IMG/VR virus record: IMGVR_UViG_3300017917_001112
Location: 101,257-165,256 of that record
Length of the DNA: 64,000 nucleotides
Strand: one strand, 5' to 3'
DNA from: a virus
The notes below the pieces were generated by a model, which ran no database searches, was not told the origin of the DNA, and was given only the letters and a program-made list of their open reading frames with translations. Both the position numbers and the translations under genes were made by a program. Positions within the stretch are counted from its first letter, which is position 1. Each line of letters begins with the position of its first letter. Shown piece by piece: positions 41,221-49,816 of the stretch.

Positions 41221-41917
41221 GTTAATATATTTACTTGTAGCAACACATATAACTATTGTTTGTGTAACATTGTATTTACACAGAGGTCAAACTCATAGAG
41301 GTATTGAATTTCATCCAGCAGTAGCGCACTTTATGCGTTTCTGGCTTTGGTTAACCACAGGTATGGTAACAAAGCAGTGGGTAGCAATACATCGTAAACA
41401 TCATCAATCTTCAGATAAAGAAGGCGATCCACATTCTCCACATGTGTTTGGGATTTGGAAAGTGTTGTTTGGTGGAGCATTGTTGTATCATGCAGCAAGT
41501 AAAGATAAAGATATGATTAATTCATATGGAGTTGGAACTCCTGACGACTGGATAGAGAAAAATGTTTATAGTAAACATTCTCGTGTTGGAATTACTTTGT
41601 TATTAGTGGTAAATTTACTTTGTTTTTCATGGTGGGGTCTTTTGCTTTGGGGCATTCAAATGATTTGGATTCCATTCTGGGCAGCAGGTGTTATAAATGG
41701 TATAGGGCACTACTGGGGTTATAGAAATGGCGAAACAAAAGATAGATCTAGAAACATCTTTCCTATTGGGATTATCGTTGGTGGTGAGTGCCTTCACAAC
41801 AATCATCATCTTGATCCTGCTAATCCCAAGTTAAGTAAGAAATGGTTCGAGTTTGATATTGGATGGATGTGGTTTAAGGTGTTAGAAAAACTAAAATTAG
41901 CAAGGATAAAACAATAA
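41213..41917 (+). CDS. fatty acid desaturase (delta-9 type)
   Basis: A 234-residue membrane di-iron desaturase. All three histidine boxes are present: HRGQTH (H23-H28), HRKHH (H60-H64) and HNNHH near residue 185. Two hydrophobic double spans (1-20, 35-55; 125-165) place the boxes in the cytoplasm. It would introduce a cis double bond into host acyl chains. It is shorter than bacterial desaturases (about 270-300). It is an auxiliary metabolic gene that may adjust membrane fluidity during infection. Confidence 0.9.
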   Translation: MIELIYLLVATHITIVCVTLYLHRGQTHRGIEFHPAVAHFMRFWLWLTTGMVTKQWVAIHRKHHQSSDKEGDPHSPHVFGIWKVLFGGALLYHAASKDKDMINSYGVGTPDDWIEKNVYSKHSRVGITLLLVVNLLCFSWWGLLLWGIQMIWIPFWAAGVINGIGHYWGYRNGETKDRSRNIFPIGIIVGGECLHNNHHLDPANPKLSKKWFEFDIGWMWFKVLEKLKLARIKQ

Positions 41918-41918
41918 T

Positions 41919-42068
41919 ATGGCAACAAAGCATTTTGATTGCGAAAATTGTGGTGCGCATGGAAAGATAACATTTAAAGAAGGCGACTATCAAATAAGCG
42001 ATGTCGTCTATTGTCCATTTTGCGGAGCAGATATTTACGAAGAAGAAGATATAGAGGAAGATGAGTAA
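41919..42068 (+). CDS. 49-residue zinc-ribbon mini-protein
   Basis: A 49-codon ORF with two cysteine knuckles, CENCGAHG and CPFCGADI, about 22 residues apart, forming a zinc ribbon with an acidic tail (EEEDIEEDE). It fits between desaturase and the first partner gene with a TAATG overlap. Its ribosome site is weak. Possible adaptor or nucleic-acid-binding role; unknown. Confidence 0.6.
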   Translation: MATKHFDCENCGAHGKITFKEGDYQISDVVYCPFCGADIYEEEDIEEDE

Positions 42069-42715
42069 TGTTAAAACATTTAAATCTTGTTGTTGACTAT
42101 CACACAAATGCGATATTAACATTTCCAGTTTCTACCGCAACAGCTGTTCATGTTAGTTCTGGCATTCTAGACACATATACTACTAATATACCAACTGATT
42201 TGAAAGCTGTAAAGAATATCGTCAATCAATTTGATTTAGTAAATGATTTGCTACAATTATCCTATGACAAAGTTGATGGACAAATTCAATACCTTCGCCC
42301 ATTACCTGAACATTTACAAACAGATGAGTTGAAACAGAAAAGGGCACTCGCTAAGTTGCGTGCCAAATATATCTACTACCAAGAATCTTACTATCGCATC
42401 TACATAAATAGATCAGTTTTTGCTCCCAATTATACAATCATACCATATCTACTACAAGAATTGAATGATTGCGATTCAATAAACGATTCATACTCTGATG
42501 GTATTAAAGAATATTCTGAAATACTTGGTATTACAGAGAAAGAAGCGTATGATGAGTTAATGATATTGACAGAAAGCGCATCAATAATTAAGATGCGTTA
42601 TTTTGCTTGGTATATGAAAAATATTTCTGAAATAAACAAGTTATTTACCGAAGAAGATATGCAGAATTATTCTAAAACTGTTTGGGAAAACATTATTAAC
42701 GAACAGGTGTTGTGA
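42068..42715 (+). CDS. partner protein of PP-loop ATPase, copy 1
   Basis: A 215-residue helical protein of unknown family. It is a paralogue of the protein at 43833: both have an N-terminal AILTF...S-x-A-V-x-VS-x-G segment, a QFDLVNDLL/QFDLINDHL motif near residue 60, an LAKLRAKYIY/LANLRATYIF helix and an I-K-x-R-x-FAW motif near residue 185. Each copy lies directly upstream of an asparagine-synthase-like ATPase, so it probably delivers or binds the substrate. The first gene of a duplicated pair, overlapping its ATPase by 1-3 nt. Confidence 0.75.
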   Translation: MLKHLNLVVDYHTNAILTFPVSTATAVHVSSGILDTYTTNIPTDLKAVKNIVNQFDLVNDLLQLSYDKVDGQIQYLRPLPEHLQTDELKQKRALAKLRAKYIYYQESYYRIYINRSVFAPNYTIIPYLLQELNDCDSINDSYSDGIKEYSEILGITEKEAYDELMILTESASIIKMRYFAWYMKNISEINKLFTEEDMQNYSKTVWENIINEQVL

Positions 42716-43836
42716 TGCAGATTTATGCTGGAAACGTAAGCGATCTAACAACCCATAAAGCTGAGGGTGTAAGCGAATGGGGAAGCATATATAAACTCTT
42801 AGCAAATAATGTTGTTCTTGTTGATCGTTCTCAACAAATAACAATGCCGTTTGATATTAAAGTGTACGATAAATTTAAAATGCCAGAAATGGATATTACC
42901 TTTGACTCAACATATGAGCAATGTTGCGATCGCAGAGCAAATGAATTATATGAGTTATCAAAACAATTAGACAAACCAATATATCTTTTCTATTCTGGTG
43001 GTATCGATTCAACACTAGCATTTATTTCTTTTCTAAAAGCCATTCCTGAGAATGATAGAGATAGACTTGTTCTGTTGATGAACGCAGATAGTATTAAAGA
43101 GTATCCTCAAATGTATTATACGCATATCCGAGGAAAAATTAAAACTGTTTCTAGTAATAATTTCTCAAAGTATTTTGATAAATCTTGTATTCTTGTTGGT
43201 GGTGAATTTAATGATCAACTATTTGGTTCAGATATAGTTAAACTTGTGTATCAAAAGTTCGATTTCGCTACAGTGAAGATGCGTTATAGCAGAGAAATTA
43301 TTACAAAATTATTTTTAGATGTTGGTATGGATGTCGACTCTGCCAATATCTGGTATGACTTAATAGATGGTAGTTGTAAAGATTCTCCAATTGCGCTCAC
43401 AACTGTATTTGATTTTCTTTGGTGGTTAAATTTTAACTTCAAATGGCAAGCTGTTTTCTTTAGACTTGTTATTCGCTGCGACAAACAATATCAAAGTAGT
43501 ATCGATGAAGAATTCTTAAACACATATTACCACCATTTCTATGGCGAAGAATATTTCCAGCAATGGAGTATGACTAACCATGATTCTAAAATTCAAGATG
43601 AGTGGAATACTTACAAGTTTTTACCAAAACAAATAATTTACGAATATACCAATGATGCGCAATATCGTGACAATAAAACAAAGTTACCAAGTCTTTATAA
43701 ATTATTTGTGCAAAAGAAAACACCGCATGCACTCACAACTGAATTTGAGTTTTTAGATAAATTCACATTATCGGATACTGAGTCATTGTATTTACCACAA
43801 AATGATTTTATACCATTACCTTTAAATAAACAATGA
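42715..43836 (+). CDS. asparagine-synthase-like PP-loop ATPase, copy 1
   Basis: A 373-residue PP-loop ATPase. The pyrophosphatase loop YSGGIDST is at residues 93-100, and GGEFNDQLFG (162-171) corresponds to the GEG-x-DELFGGY motif of asparagine synthetase. The N-terminal glutaminase domain (Cys2) is absent, so ammonia must come from elsewhere or the nucleophile differs. A conserved Cys pair (TYEQCCDRRA, about 67-76) and WWLNFNFKWQAVFFR near residue 237 are shared with two other copies. It probably adenylates a carboxylate. ATG 42715 is used; GTG 42712 is possible. Confidence 0.75.
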   Translation: MQIYAGNVSDLTTHKAEGVSEWGSIYKLLANNVVLVDRSQQITMPFDIKVYDKFKMPEMDITFDSTYEQCCDRRANELYELSKQLDKPIYLFYSGGIDSTLAFISFLKAIPENDRDRLVLLMNADSIKEYPQMYYTHIRGKIKTVSSNNFSKYFDKSCILVGGEFNDQLFGSDIVKLVYQKFDFATVKMRYSREIITKLFLDVGMDVDSANIWYDLIDGSCKDSPIALTTVFDFLWWLNFNFKWQAVFFRLVIRCDKQYQSSIDEEFLNTYYHHFYGEEYFQQWSMTNHDSKIQDEWNTYKFLPKQIIYEYTNDAQYRDNKTKLPSLYKLFVQKKTPHALTTEFEFLDKFTLSDTESLYLPQNDFIPLPLNKQ

Positions 43837-44459
43837 AAAATTTGAATGCTGTTAAAGATATATCAACCCAAGCAATATTAACATTTACCAAATCATATAG
43901 TTCTGCTGTAGCTGTATCGCAGGGATTAATTAACACTGAACCACTAATTATTCCTACTGCTTTACCAAAAGTAACAACTATGGCAAAACAGTTTGATTTG
44001 ATAAACGATCATTTGGCATCTACGCCAGATGCTTGGTTGACTTCTCTACCAAAAAAACTAATCACACCAGAATATCTAACACGAAGAAAGTTAGCAAACC
44101 TTCGTGCTACTTATATCTTTTCACTAGAAACTCATTTAGAATCTGTTACTCAAAGAGGTAATATAAACTTTGATGATTCTGTAATGATGCATCTTATTCG
44201 AGCACATTCTATTTGCAGACCAGAAGAAAACTTTTACTCATATGGTGTTGTTGAATACGCCAACATTCAAAATATTGACCCAAAAACAGCATATCAAGAA
44301 ATTGGTTTAATGATTGAATCGTGTGGTTTAATTAAAATACGTTCTTTTGCGTGGATGCAAACTTGCATTAATAAAATAAATGCTGTTACTAATGTAAACG
44401 ATTTTGGTCCAGTATGGAAAGAATGCTGGGAAGTAGTAAAGCGTTCCGCTTACACTTGA
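43833..44459 (+). CDS. partner protein of PP-loop ATPase, copy 2
   Basis: A 208-residue paralogue of the 42068 protein (see the shared QFDLINDHL and LANLRATYIF segments; IKIRSFAW near residue 175). Divergence is substantial, so the duplication is not recent. It overlaps the previous ATPase by ATGA and lies 7 nt before its own ATPase, with TGAGGTTATT as ribosome site for the latter. Function unknown. Confidence 0.75.
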   Translation: MKNLNAVKDISTQAILTFTKSYSSAVAVSQGLINTEPLIIPTALPKVTTMAKQFDLINDHLASTPDAWLTSLPKKLITPEYLTRRKLANLRATYIFSLETHLESVTQRGNINFDDSVMMHLIRAHSICRPEENFYSYGVVEYANIQNIDPKTAYQEIGLMIESCGLIKIRSFAWMQTCINKINAVTNVNDFGPVWKECWEVVKRSAYT

Positions 44460-44466
44460 GGTTATT

Positions 44467-45564
44467 ATGACAGAACTATATCTCGCAAATGCTCAGAAAT
44501 TAAAAAACGAATCAAACGCTGGCGCAGCAGAATGGCTAGACATACACAACTTTATTAATGTGAATGTTTGTCTTGTTGATCGTTCTCAAAACTTGAAATT
44601 ACCATACAAATTTAAATTGTATGACAAGTTTAAAATGCCAACAGATTTATCTTCGCCACTAACCTATGAACAATGTTGTGAGCGTAGAGCATTAGAATTA
44701 TATGAAAAATCTAAATTATTCAATCTACCATTATATGTTTTTTATTCTGGTGGCATTGATTCGACACTTGTTTTAATTTCTCTGCTGAAAGTTATACCTG
44801 AACACGATTGGATGAGAATCGTTGTTGTTATGTCTTTGGATAGTATTCGAGAATTTCCAGAGTTTTATTACAAACATATTCGTGGTAAACTAGAAATAGT
44901 TTCTAGCGAAAATATGTCTGCGTTTTTCAATAAACAATGTTTAATTGTTGGTGGTGAGCATAATGATCAGTTATTTGGCACAGATGTAATCTCAAATCTG
45001 CAAAGCAAAATACCATTCGAAACTGTGTTCAAGAAATATGACAAAGATACTATCATGAAGTATTTTATTGAACACAAAATGACAGAAAAGAGTTCAGAAA
45101 TTTGGTATGACATTGTTCATGATAATGCATCAAAAGCACCATGCGAAATACAAACAGTTCATGATTTCTTTTGGTGGTTGAATTTTAATTTTAAATGGCA
45201 AGCTGTTTTCTTTAGGATGTTATTGCGTGTTGACAAACAGTATCGCCATTTAATCAATCAAGAGTTTGTTGATACATATTTTCATCATTTCTACAGCGAA
45301 GATTATTTTCAAGTTTGGGCAATGACAAATAAACACTTAAAGATAAGAGATAGTTGGGATTCGTACAAGTTTCACGCAAAAGATATTATATATGAGTACA
45401 CTAGTCATAAAGAATATCGTGATCATAAACAAAAGGCAAACAGTTTACACAAATTGTTTATCGCCAAAGACACCCCTGTTGCATTAACATCTAATTATGA
45501 ATACCTATATAAAGTGGACACGAACGAGTTATATGTTCCTGACAATGACTTTATAAAGGATTAG
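44467..45564 (+). CDS. asparagine-synthase-like PP-loop ATPase, copy 2
   Basis: A 365-residue paralogue of the 42715 protein, with YSGGIDST at the same positions (93-100), the CC pair in TYEQCCERRALEL, GGEHNDQLFGTDV, and WWLNFNFKWQAVFFRM. The C-terminal part retains W-D-SYKFHAKDIIYEYT and KEYRDHK. No glutaminase domain. Retention of every motif in both copies implies both are functional and perhaps act on different substrates or as a heteromer. Confidence 0.75.
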   Translation: MTELYLANAQKLKNESNAGAAEWLDIHNFINVNVCLVDRSQNLKLPYKFKLYDKFKMPTDLSSPLTYEQCCERRALELYEKSKLFNLPLYVFYSGGIDSTLVLISLLKVIPEHDWMRIVVVMSLDSIREFPEFYYKHIRGKLEIVSSENMSAFFNKQCLIVGGEHNDQLFGTDVISNLQSKIPFETVFKKYDKDTIMKYFIEHKMTEKSSEIWYDIVHDNASKAPCEIQTVHDFFWWLNFNFKWQAVFFRMLLRVDKQYRHLINQEFVDTYFHHFYSEDYFQVWAMTNKHLKIRDSWDSYKFHAKDIIYEYTSHKEYRDHKQKANSLHKLFIAKDTPVALTSNYEYLYKVDTNELYVPDNDFIKD

Positions 45565-45565
45565 A

Positions 45566-45964
45566 ATGGCAGAAATATGGGTCCACAACAATAAAGAATT
45601 TACGGATCCTGAAGATTGGTACGGTTTTATCTATGAAATTACGAATAATATAACAGGAAAGAAATATATTGGTCGTAAATACTTTACTCAGTCAAAAACA
45701 AGACAAGTAAAGGGAAAGAAAAAACGATCAAGAGTCGAAAGCGACTGGCGTGACTACTGGGGTTCCAATAAATCTCTACTTGCCGATATTGATAAATATG
45801 GTAAGGAAAACTTCACACGCAAAATTTTATTGTTGTGTGAGTCTAGAGGAAACACGAATTATTGGGAAGCCAAATTCCAATTTGACAATAATGTTCTTTT
45901 AGACGATAATTATTATAATGATTGGATTATGATTAAAACTCACAGGAAACACATAAAAAAATGA
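45566..45964 (+). CDS. GIY-YIG-like putative endonuclease
   Basis: A 132-residue protein with a GIY-YIG-type N-terminus: YGFIYEITNNITGKKYIGRKYF supplies the two tyrosine strands and the catalytic arginine. SDWRDYWGS and the YWEAKFQF glutamate fit the family of small Seg-like endonucleases of T4-like phages. It may be a free-standing homing enzyme; it sits right after the duplicated PP-loop genes, where it could have promoted gene movement. It overlaps the next gene by ATGA. Confidence 0.7.
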   Translation: MAEIWVHNNKEFTDPEDWYGFIYEITNNITGKKYIGRKYFTQSKTRQVKGKKKRSRVESDWRDYWGSNKSLLADIDKYGKENFTRKILLLCESRGNTNYWEAKFQFDNNVLLDDNYYNDWIMIKTHRKHIKK

Positions 45965-47154
45965 CATACCTACTATTTTCTTGCGGACTTGTATTGTCTG
46001 CAGTAGCAGCGTATTATTCTGTGATGGGTCTTATCGCTATTTTCTCTACTGCAGTAATCCCCATCGCCATTATGGGTTCTGTTCTCGAAGCCAGTAAACT
46101 TGTAGCAGCATCTTGGTTATATCGAAACTGGAAAACAGCCCCAAGTCTGCTAAAGTATTATTTCACAACAGCAGTAATCGTACTTATGTTTTTAACAAGC
46201 ATGGGTATTTTTGGTTACTTGTCAAAAGCACACCTAGACCAAGCAGTTCCAACAGGAGATGTTGCTGCCAAGGTCTCCATCATTGATGAAAAAATAAAAA
46301 CACAAAAGGAGAACATCGATGCAGCTCGTAAAGCAATTACTCAACTGGATGCGCAAGTTGATCAAACCCTCGCAAGAAGTAGTGACGAAAGAGGAGCAGC
46401 CAACGCAGTCGCCATCCGTCAGCGTCAAGCCAAGGAAAGAGCAAGTCTCATCGACCAAATCAGTAGGTCGCAAACCGAGATCGCAAAACTCAACGAAGAA
46501 CGTGCGCCAATCGCAAGCGAACTCCGCAAAGTCGAAGCCGAAGTCGGTCCGATAAAATATATCGCAGCATTAATTTATGGAGATGTGCTTGACGATACAT
46601 TGCTAGAAAAGGCAGTTCGTATTGTCATCTTGATGATTGTTTTTGTATTTGATCCACTAGCAGTTCTCCTTTTAATTGCAGCGAATAGAGAATTGATGAA
46701 GAAAGATGAAGATGATTCTGGTGTAAAACAATTTTTCGAAAGAGCAAGAGAAACTGCGATAAAACTTGATGAAGAACGTGACGAACAAGAAAAACTAAAA
46801 TGGAAAAGTATAGTTTCTTCTTTAACAAAAAATGATAAGACAGAGACAGAATCTTCTAATTTAAATTATGATTCATACACTGGCATGACTGTTGAGATGA
46901 TGAAAGAAAAACCTGAAGAAAGTAAATGGGAAATTCCTGAACCACCAGCTGAACCACCAGAAGAATTTAAAAAAGTAGTCAAAGATTATTTTCATCCAGA
47001 AAACAAAACTAATGAGACAATGCTTTATGTTAACGAAGAGCCAGAACCAAAATTTATTTTGAATCCTGACTTTGATGAAAAGGATGCGTTCTTGGAGAAG
47101 AAAAAATTGATTCCAGTCCGTCCAAACTCACGCAGAACCCCTACAACCGAGTAA
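45961..47154 (+). CDS. multi-span membrane protein with a coiled coil
   Basis: A 397-residue protein. Three N-terminal membrane spans (about 1-35, 37-52 and 65-87), a ~110-residue coiled coil (IDEKIKTQKENIDAARKAI onwards) and another span near residues 220-245 (VRIVILMIVFVFDPLAVLLL) precede an acidic, disordered cytoplasmic tail. I recall this arrangement as a common T4-like phage protein of unknown role. Membrane reorganisation or DNA-injection control is possible, but nothing in the sequence proves it. A terminator follows. Confidence 0.75.
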   Translation: MTYLLFSCGLVLSAVAAYYSVMGLIAIFSTAVIPIAIMGSVLEASKLVAASWLYRNWKTAPSLLKYYFTTAVIVLMFLTSMGIFGYLSKAHLDQAVPTGDVAAKVSIIDEKIKTQKENIDAARKAITQLDAQVDQTLARSSDERGAANAVAIRQRQAKERASLIDQISRSQTEIAKLNEERAPIASELRKVEAEVGPIKYIAALIYGDVLDDTLLEKAVRIVILMIVFVFDPLAVLLLIAANRELMKKDEDDSGVKQFFERARETAIKLDEERDEQEKLKWKSIVSSLTKNDKTETESSNLNYDSYTGMTVEMMKEKPEESKWEIPEPPAEPPEEFKKVVKDYFHPENKTNETMLYVNEEPEPKFILNPDFDEKDAFLEKKKLIPVRPNSRRTPTTE

Positions 47155-47181
47155 ACTTTCGTTTTAAATCAATGACTTAGG

Positions 47182-47209
47182 ATACCCCTACCCAGTGTAG
47201 GGGTATTTT
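47182..47209 (+). terminator. intrinsic terminator
   Basis: ATACCCCTA (47182-47190) and TAGGGGTAT (47198-47206) form a perfect 9-bp stem with a 7-nt loop, followed by TTTTC. It ends the operon before the promoter at 47220. Confidence 0.8.
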
Positions 47210-47219
47210 CATTGGGGTA

Positions 47220-47248
47220 TTGACAATAATTCGGTTTTCCAGTATAAT
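47220..47248 (+). promoter_or_regulatory. sigma70-like early promoter
   Basis: TTGACA (47220-47225), a 17-bp spacer and TATAAT (47243-47248). An ATG at 47255, 6 nt after the -10, opens an 8-codon ORF whose TGA overlaps the ATG of the gene at 47278. Confidence 0.9.
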
Positions 47249-47277
47249 TATCTTATGATAATTGAAAAGGAAATCGA

Positions 47278-47514
47278 ATGAAAGTCTTATATACCAGCCC
47301 TGTCTTTAAAGATGCCGATGGCTCTGCTCGTCAAGTGTTGATTCCTCTGCATGCTGTCGAAACCTATGCCAAACGTGATGCTGCTCTGTTGGCTATGATT
47401 GCTCTTGGTGGCATCAATGCTGATCCCACTCCCGAGTTTATGGCTTTCCGCAAAACGATGATGTCTGCGAAACGCAAGATCGAGCGCAATGGTTGGTACT
47501 CTCGCGAAGTTTGA
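47278..47514 (+). CDS. 78-residue early protein, unknown
   Basis: A 78-residue protein starting KVLYTSPVFKDADGSARQVL, then helices (LHAVETYAKRDAALLAMIAL, EFMAFRKTMMSAKRKIERN). No family recognised. AAAGGAAATCGA is its ribosome site. The upstream 8-codon ORF (47255-47281) may couple translation. First gene of an early operon with the GP88-like gene 10 nt downstream. Confidence 0.7.
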   Translation: MKVLYTSPVFKDADGSARQVLIPLHAVETYAKRDAALLAMIALGGINADPTPEFMAFRKTMMSAKRKIERNGWYSREV

Positions 47515-47523
47515 GGTGATAAT

Positions 47524-48201
47524 ATGAAACTACTTTCAACTGGTAATCCAAAACTTCTCAAAGGCGAAAAGAAAGGCTACATGTCTTTCGTCCTTCACCT
47601 GTCGCCTGCGAATGTGTCTGGCTATGAAACCTGCCCCAAACGCACTGCTGGTTGCACTGCTGCTTGTCTGAACACAGCTGGTCGTGGTGGTATGTTCAAG
47701 AAAGGCGAAACTACTAACATGATTCAGGAAGCACGCAAGCGTAAGACACGCATGTTCTTTGAATCACGCGAACAGTTTCTAGTCGATCTTGAAGCAGATA
47801 TCCGTCTCGGAATCAAGCAAGCAGAGAAGAAAGGGTTGATTCCTTGTTTCCGTCTCAATGGAACCAGCGATATTGCTTGGGAAAAGTATGGTATTATCGA
47901 GAAGTTTCCGAATGTGCAGTTCTATGATTATACGAAGATGCGCAATCGTAAAGTTTCTCACCTGAAGAACTACCACCTGACTTTCTCTAAGGCAGATGGT
48001 AACGACATGGACGTGCGTCTTGCTGCTCAAGCAGGCATGAATGTGGCAGCTGTATTCAAGTCTATGCCTGAGACTTATATCGGTCGTCCTGTTATTGATG
48101 GCGACGAAACCGATTTGCGTTTCCTTGACCCAAAGGGTGTTATCGTTGGACTCAAAGCCAAAGGTAAAGCGAAGAAAGATACAACAGGATTTGTTGTATA
48201 A
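47524..48201 (+). CDS. GP88-like cysteine-rich phage protein
   Basis: A 225-residue protein of the phage gene-88 family. It begins LLSTGNPKLLKGEKKGY and has the cysteine signature CPKRTAGCTAACLNTAGRGG (about residues 38-57), then ARKRKTRMFF, and FRLNGTSDIAWEKYGI near residue 114. The cysteine trio may bind a metal or Fe-S cluster, and the RLNGTSD segment resembles a nucleotide- or substrate-binding loop. Function unknown. It ends just before the next promoter. Confidence 0.8.
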   Translation: MKLLSTGNPKLLKGEKKGYMSFVLHLSPANVSGYETCPKRTAGCTAACLNTAGRGGMFKKGETTNMIQEARKRKTRMFFESREQFLVDLEADIRLGIKQAEKKGLIPCFRLNGTSDIAWEKYGIIEKFPNVQFYDYTKMRNRKVSHLKNYHLTFSKADGNDMDVRLAAQAGMNVAAVFKSMPETYIGRPVIDGDETDLRFLDPKGVIVGLKAKGKAKKDTTGFVV

Positions 48202-48207
48202 AATAAC

Positions 48208-48236
48208 TTGACATTTATTAAAGAGTGAGGTATACT
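48208..48236 (+). promoter_or_regulatory. sigma70-like early promoter
   Basis: TTGACA (48208-48213), a 17-bp spacer and TATACT (48231-48236). The gene's ATG at 48243 lies 6 nt after the -10 box, with no Shine-Dalgarno site inside the predicted transcript. Confidence 0.85.
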
Positions 48237-48242
48237 TATCTT

Positions 48243-48623
48243 ATGGGATTAATGCCAGCATTTTATACAACTACGAATACGAAAAAGCGTAAGCAGAAAT
48301 TCAAGTCTGCTGAGCAGAAGCGTAAACACGAAAAACTTGCCCAAGATTGGGAAAACTTGAAAAGGAAATATAATGTCGAATCTTCAAAACGCAGTAACGA
48401 CTTTCAAACTTACAGCCCAAAACGCAATGCTCCACCTCGGGGAGAATCTGTCCACTATCCTAGTCGTGACAGCCATGTTGCTGGTGGCACTGTTCCAATA
48501 GATGGTAAGAAAGTCTATACTGGTACCAAAATGATTGGTATTGGCACTTTACATAAATCAAATGCAGTTCCAATTTTCTCAGACGATGATGCCAAGGAGA
48601 TTGCTCGAATGCGTAGAGGGTAG
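48243..48623 (+). CDS. basic early protein, predicted leaderless
   Basis: A 126-residue basic protein beginning MGLMPAFYTTTNTKKRKQKF, a start I know from several phage early proteins. A charged helix (AEQKRKHEKLAQDWENLKRK) and a Ser/Pro/Arg-rich middle follow, then a compact end (KMIGIGTLHKSNAVPIFSDDDA). Function unknown. Alternative starts lie far downstream, so translation probably begins at the transcript's 5' end. It lies 2 nt before the phosphoesterase gene. Confidence 0.7.
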   Translation: MGLMPAFYTTTNTKKRKQKFKSAEQKRKHEKLAQDWENLKRKYNVESSKRSNDFQTYSPKRNAPPRGESVHYPSRDSHVAGGTVPIDGKKVYTGTKMIGIGTLHKSNAVPIFSDDDAKEIARMRRG

Positions 48624-48624
48624 T

Positions 48625-49479
48625 ATGAAAATAGCAGTATGTTCAGATTTACATCTTGAGTTTGCGCCACTAACATTGCAAAATGAAAGTGGTGCAGATG
48701 TTTTAATTCTATCTGGAGACATTCTTGTCGAGAACGATCTAGATGAATGGAACGAACAACAAGCCGAGAGTGGTTTCTCTCGTCGCCGTTCGGTGATGTA
48801 TCACACATTCTTTCAAGAGTGCGCTCAAGCATTTCCGCATGTTATCTACATCGCTGGGAATCACGAACACTATCATGGCGACTTTAGATATACGCTTTCT
48901 TCGCTAAAACACAAGTTCAAATACTTGCCAAATGTTTATGTTCTTGACAAAGAGATTGTTAAGATTGATGGTGTGACATTTGCTGGTGGAACTTTGTGGA
49001 CTAATATGAATAAAGAAGATCCAATGACATTGTATCATATTAAAAGTATGATGAATGATTTTAATTGTGTAAAAAACAGTAATCGTGAGGTTCACTATAA
49101 AGATCCAGAGGGCAAACGACACACACGTGTTTCTAAATTTAGTCCAGAAGATGCTGTTGAAGAAAACAAAAAATGTTTTGAATTTATAAAACACATTGTA
49201 TCTGAGAATGATAAAGTTGTTGTAGTTGGTCATCACACACCATCAAGACAGTCTATGCATCCTCGTTATTCGCATGATGAATATATGAATGGTGGTTATC
49301 ATAACAGCTATGAAGAATATATCATGGATCATCCACAAATTAAATTGTGGACACATGGTCATACTCACGAAAGGTATGATTATATGATTGGTGATACACG
49401 TGTTGTTTGTAATCCACGTGGGTATAAGGGATACGAAAGTATTTCTGATGATTTTGAACTAAAGATCGTGGAGATTTGA
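48625..49479 (+). CDS. calcineurin-like metallophosphoesterase
   Basis: A 284-residue metallophosphoesterase. The metal-binding motifs are in order: CSDLHLE (D-x-H), LSGDIL (GD), AGNHEHY (GNHE), VVVGHHTP and WTHGHTH (GH-x-H). It would hydrolyse phosphomonoesters or diesters, possibly cyclic nucleotides, RNA ends or nucleotides; the substrate is unknown. AGAGGGTAGT lies before ATG 48625. The in-frame ORF continues upstream to 48535 inside the previous gene but that part is not needed for the fold. Confidence 0.88.
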   Translation: MKIAVCSDLHLEFAPLTLQNESGADVLILSGDILVENDLDEWNEQQAESGFSRRRSVMYHTFFQECAQAFPHVIYIAGNHEHYHGDFRYTLSSLKHKFKYLPNVYVLDKEIVKIDGVTFAGGTLWTNMNKEDPMTLYHIKSMMNDFNCVKNSNREVHYKDPEGKRHTRVSKFSPEDAVEENKKCFEFIKHIVSENDKVVVVGHHTPSRQSMHPRYSHDEYMNGGYHNSYEEYIMDHPQIKLWTHGHTHERYDYMIGDTRVVCNPRGYKGYESISDDFELKIVEI

Positions 49480-49480
49480 A

Positions 49481-49816
49481 ATGAGAGAGTATACACCAGA
49501 TAGTTGGGTAATGTTGCAGATTAAATCTAATGGACAGACTGTTTATAAAGTTTTGGCTGGCTGGGGTGGTAGCTACCTTTATGGCGCAAGCTGGAAACTG
49601 AACAGTGGTGTCACGAAGATTGAGGAAGATGGACAGTGCTATTTGTTCCATGGTTCTAGTGGCAGCGTGTATCGTTGTCGTAAGAACTGCTATGGATTGA
49701 GTGGCTACACTGCAGGAATTCTTGCAAATTTCCGAAATGAAGTTGAGGGATCTGATGGAGTTTCGCTAGATATGTTACCTGAAGAAACTAATTTTATGGA
49801 AATAGAATATGCTTGA
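49481..49816 (+). CDS. 111-residue phage protein, unknown
   Basis: A 111-residue protein, beta-rich in the first 80 residues (SWVMLQIKSNGQTVYKVLAG, SSGSVYRCRKNCYGLSGYTA) with a helical C-terminus. It resembles conserved small proteins of T4-like phages, but no function is known to me. GGAGATTTGAA gives a good ribosome site and it overlaps the next gene by 8 nt. Confidence 0.7.
   Translation: MREYTPDSWVMLQIKSNGQTVYKVLAGWGGSYLYGASWKLNSGVTKIEEDGQCYLFHGSSGSVYRCRKNCYGLSGYTAGILANFRNEVEGSDGVSLDMLPEETNFMEIEYA

Noticed and set aside
42715-43836. QueC-type 7-deazaguanine synthase
   Set aside because: The ATPases have asparagine-synthase-like second motifs and no QueC zinc-site cysteines, and no QueD/QueE-like genes are seen.
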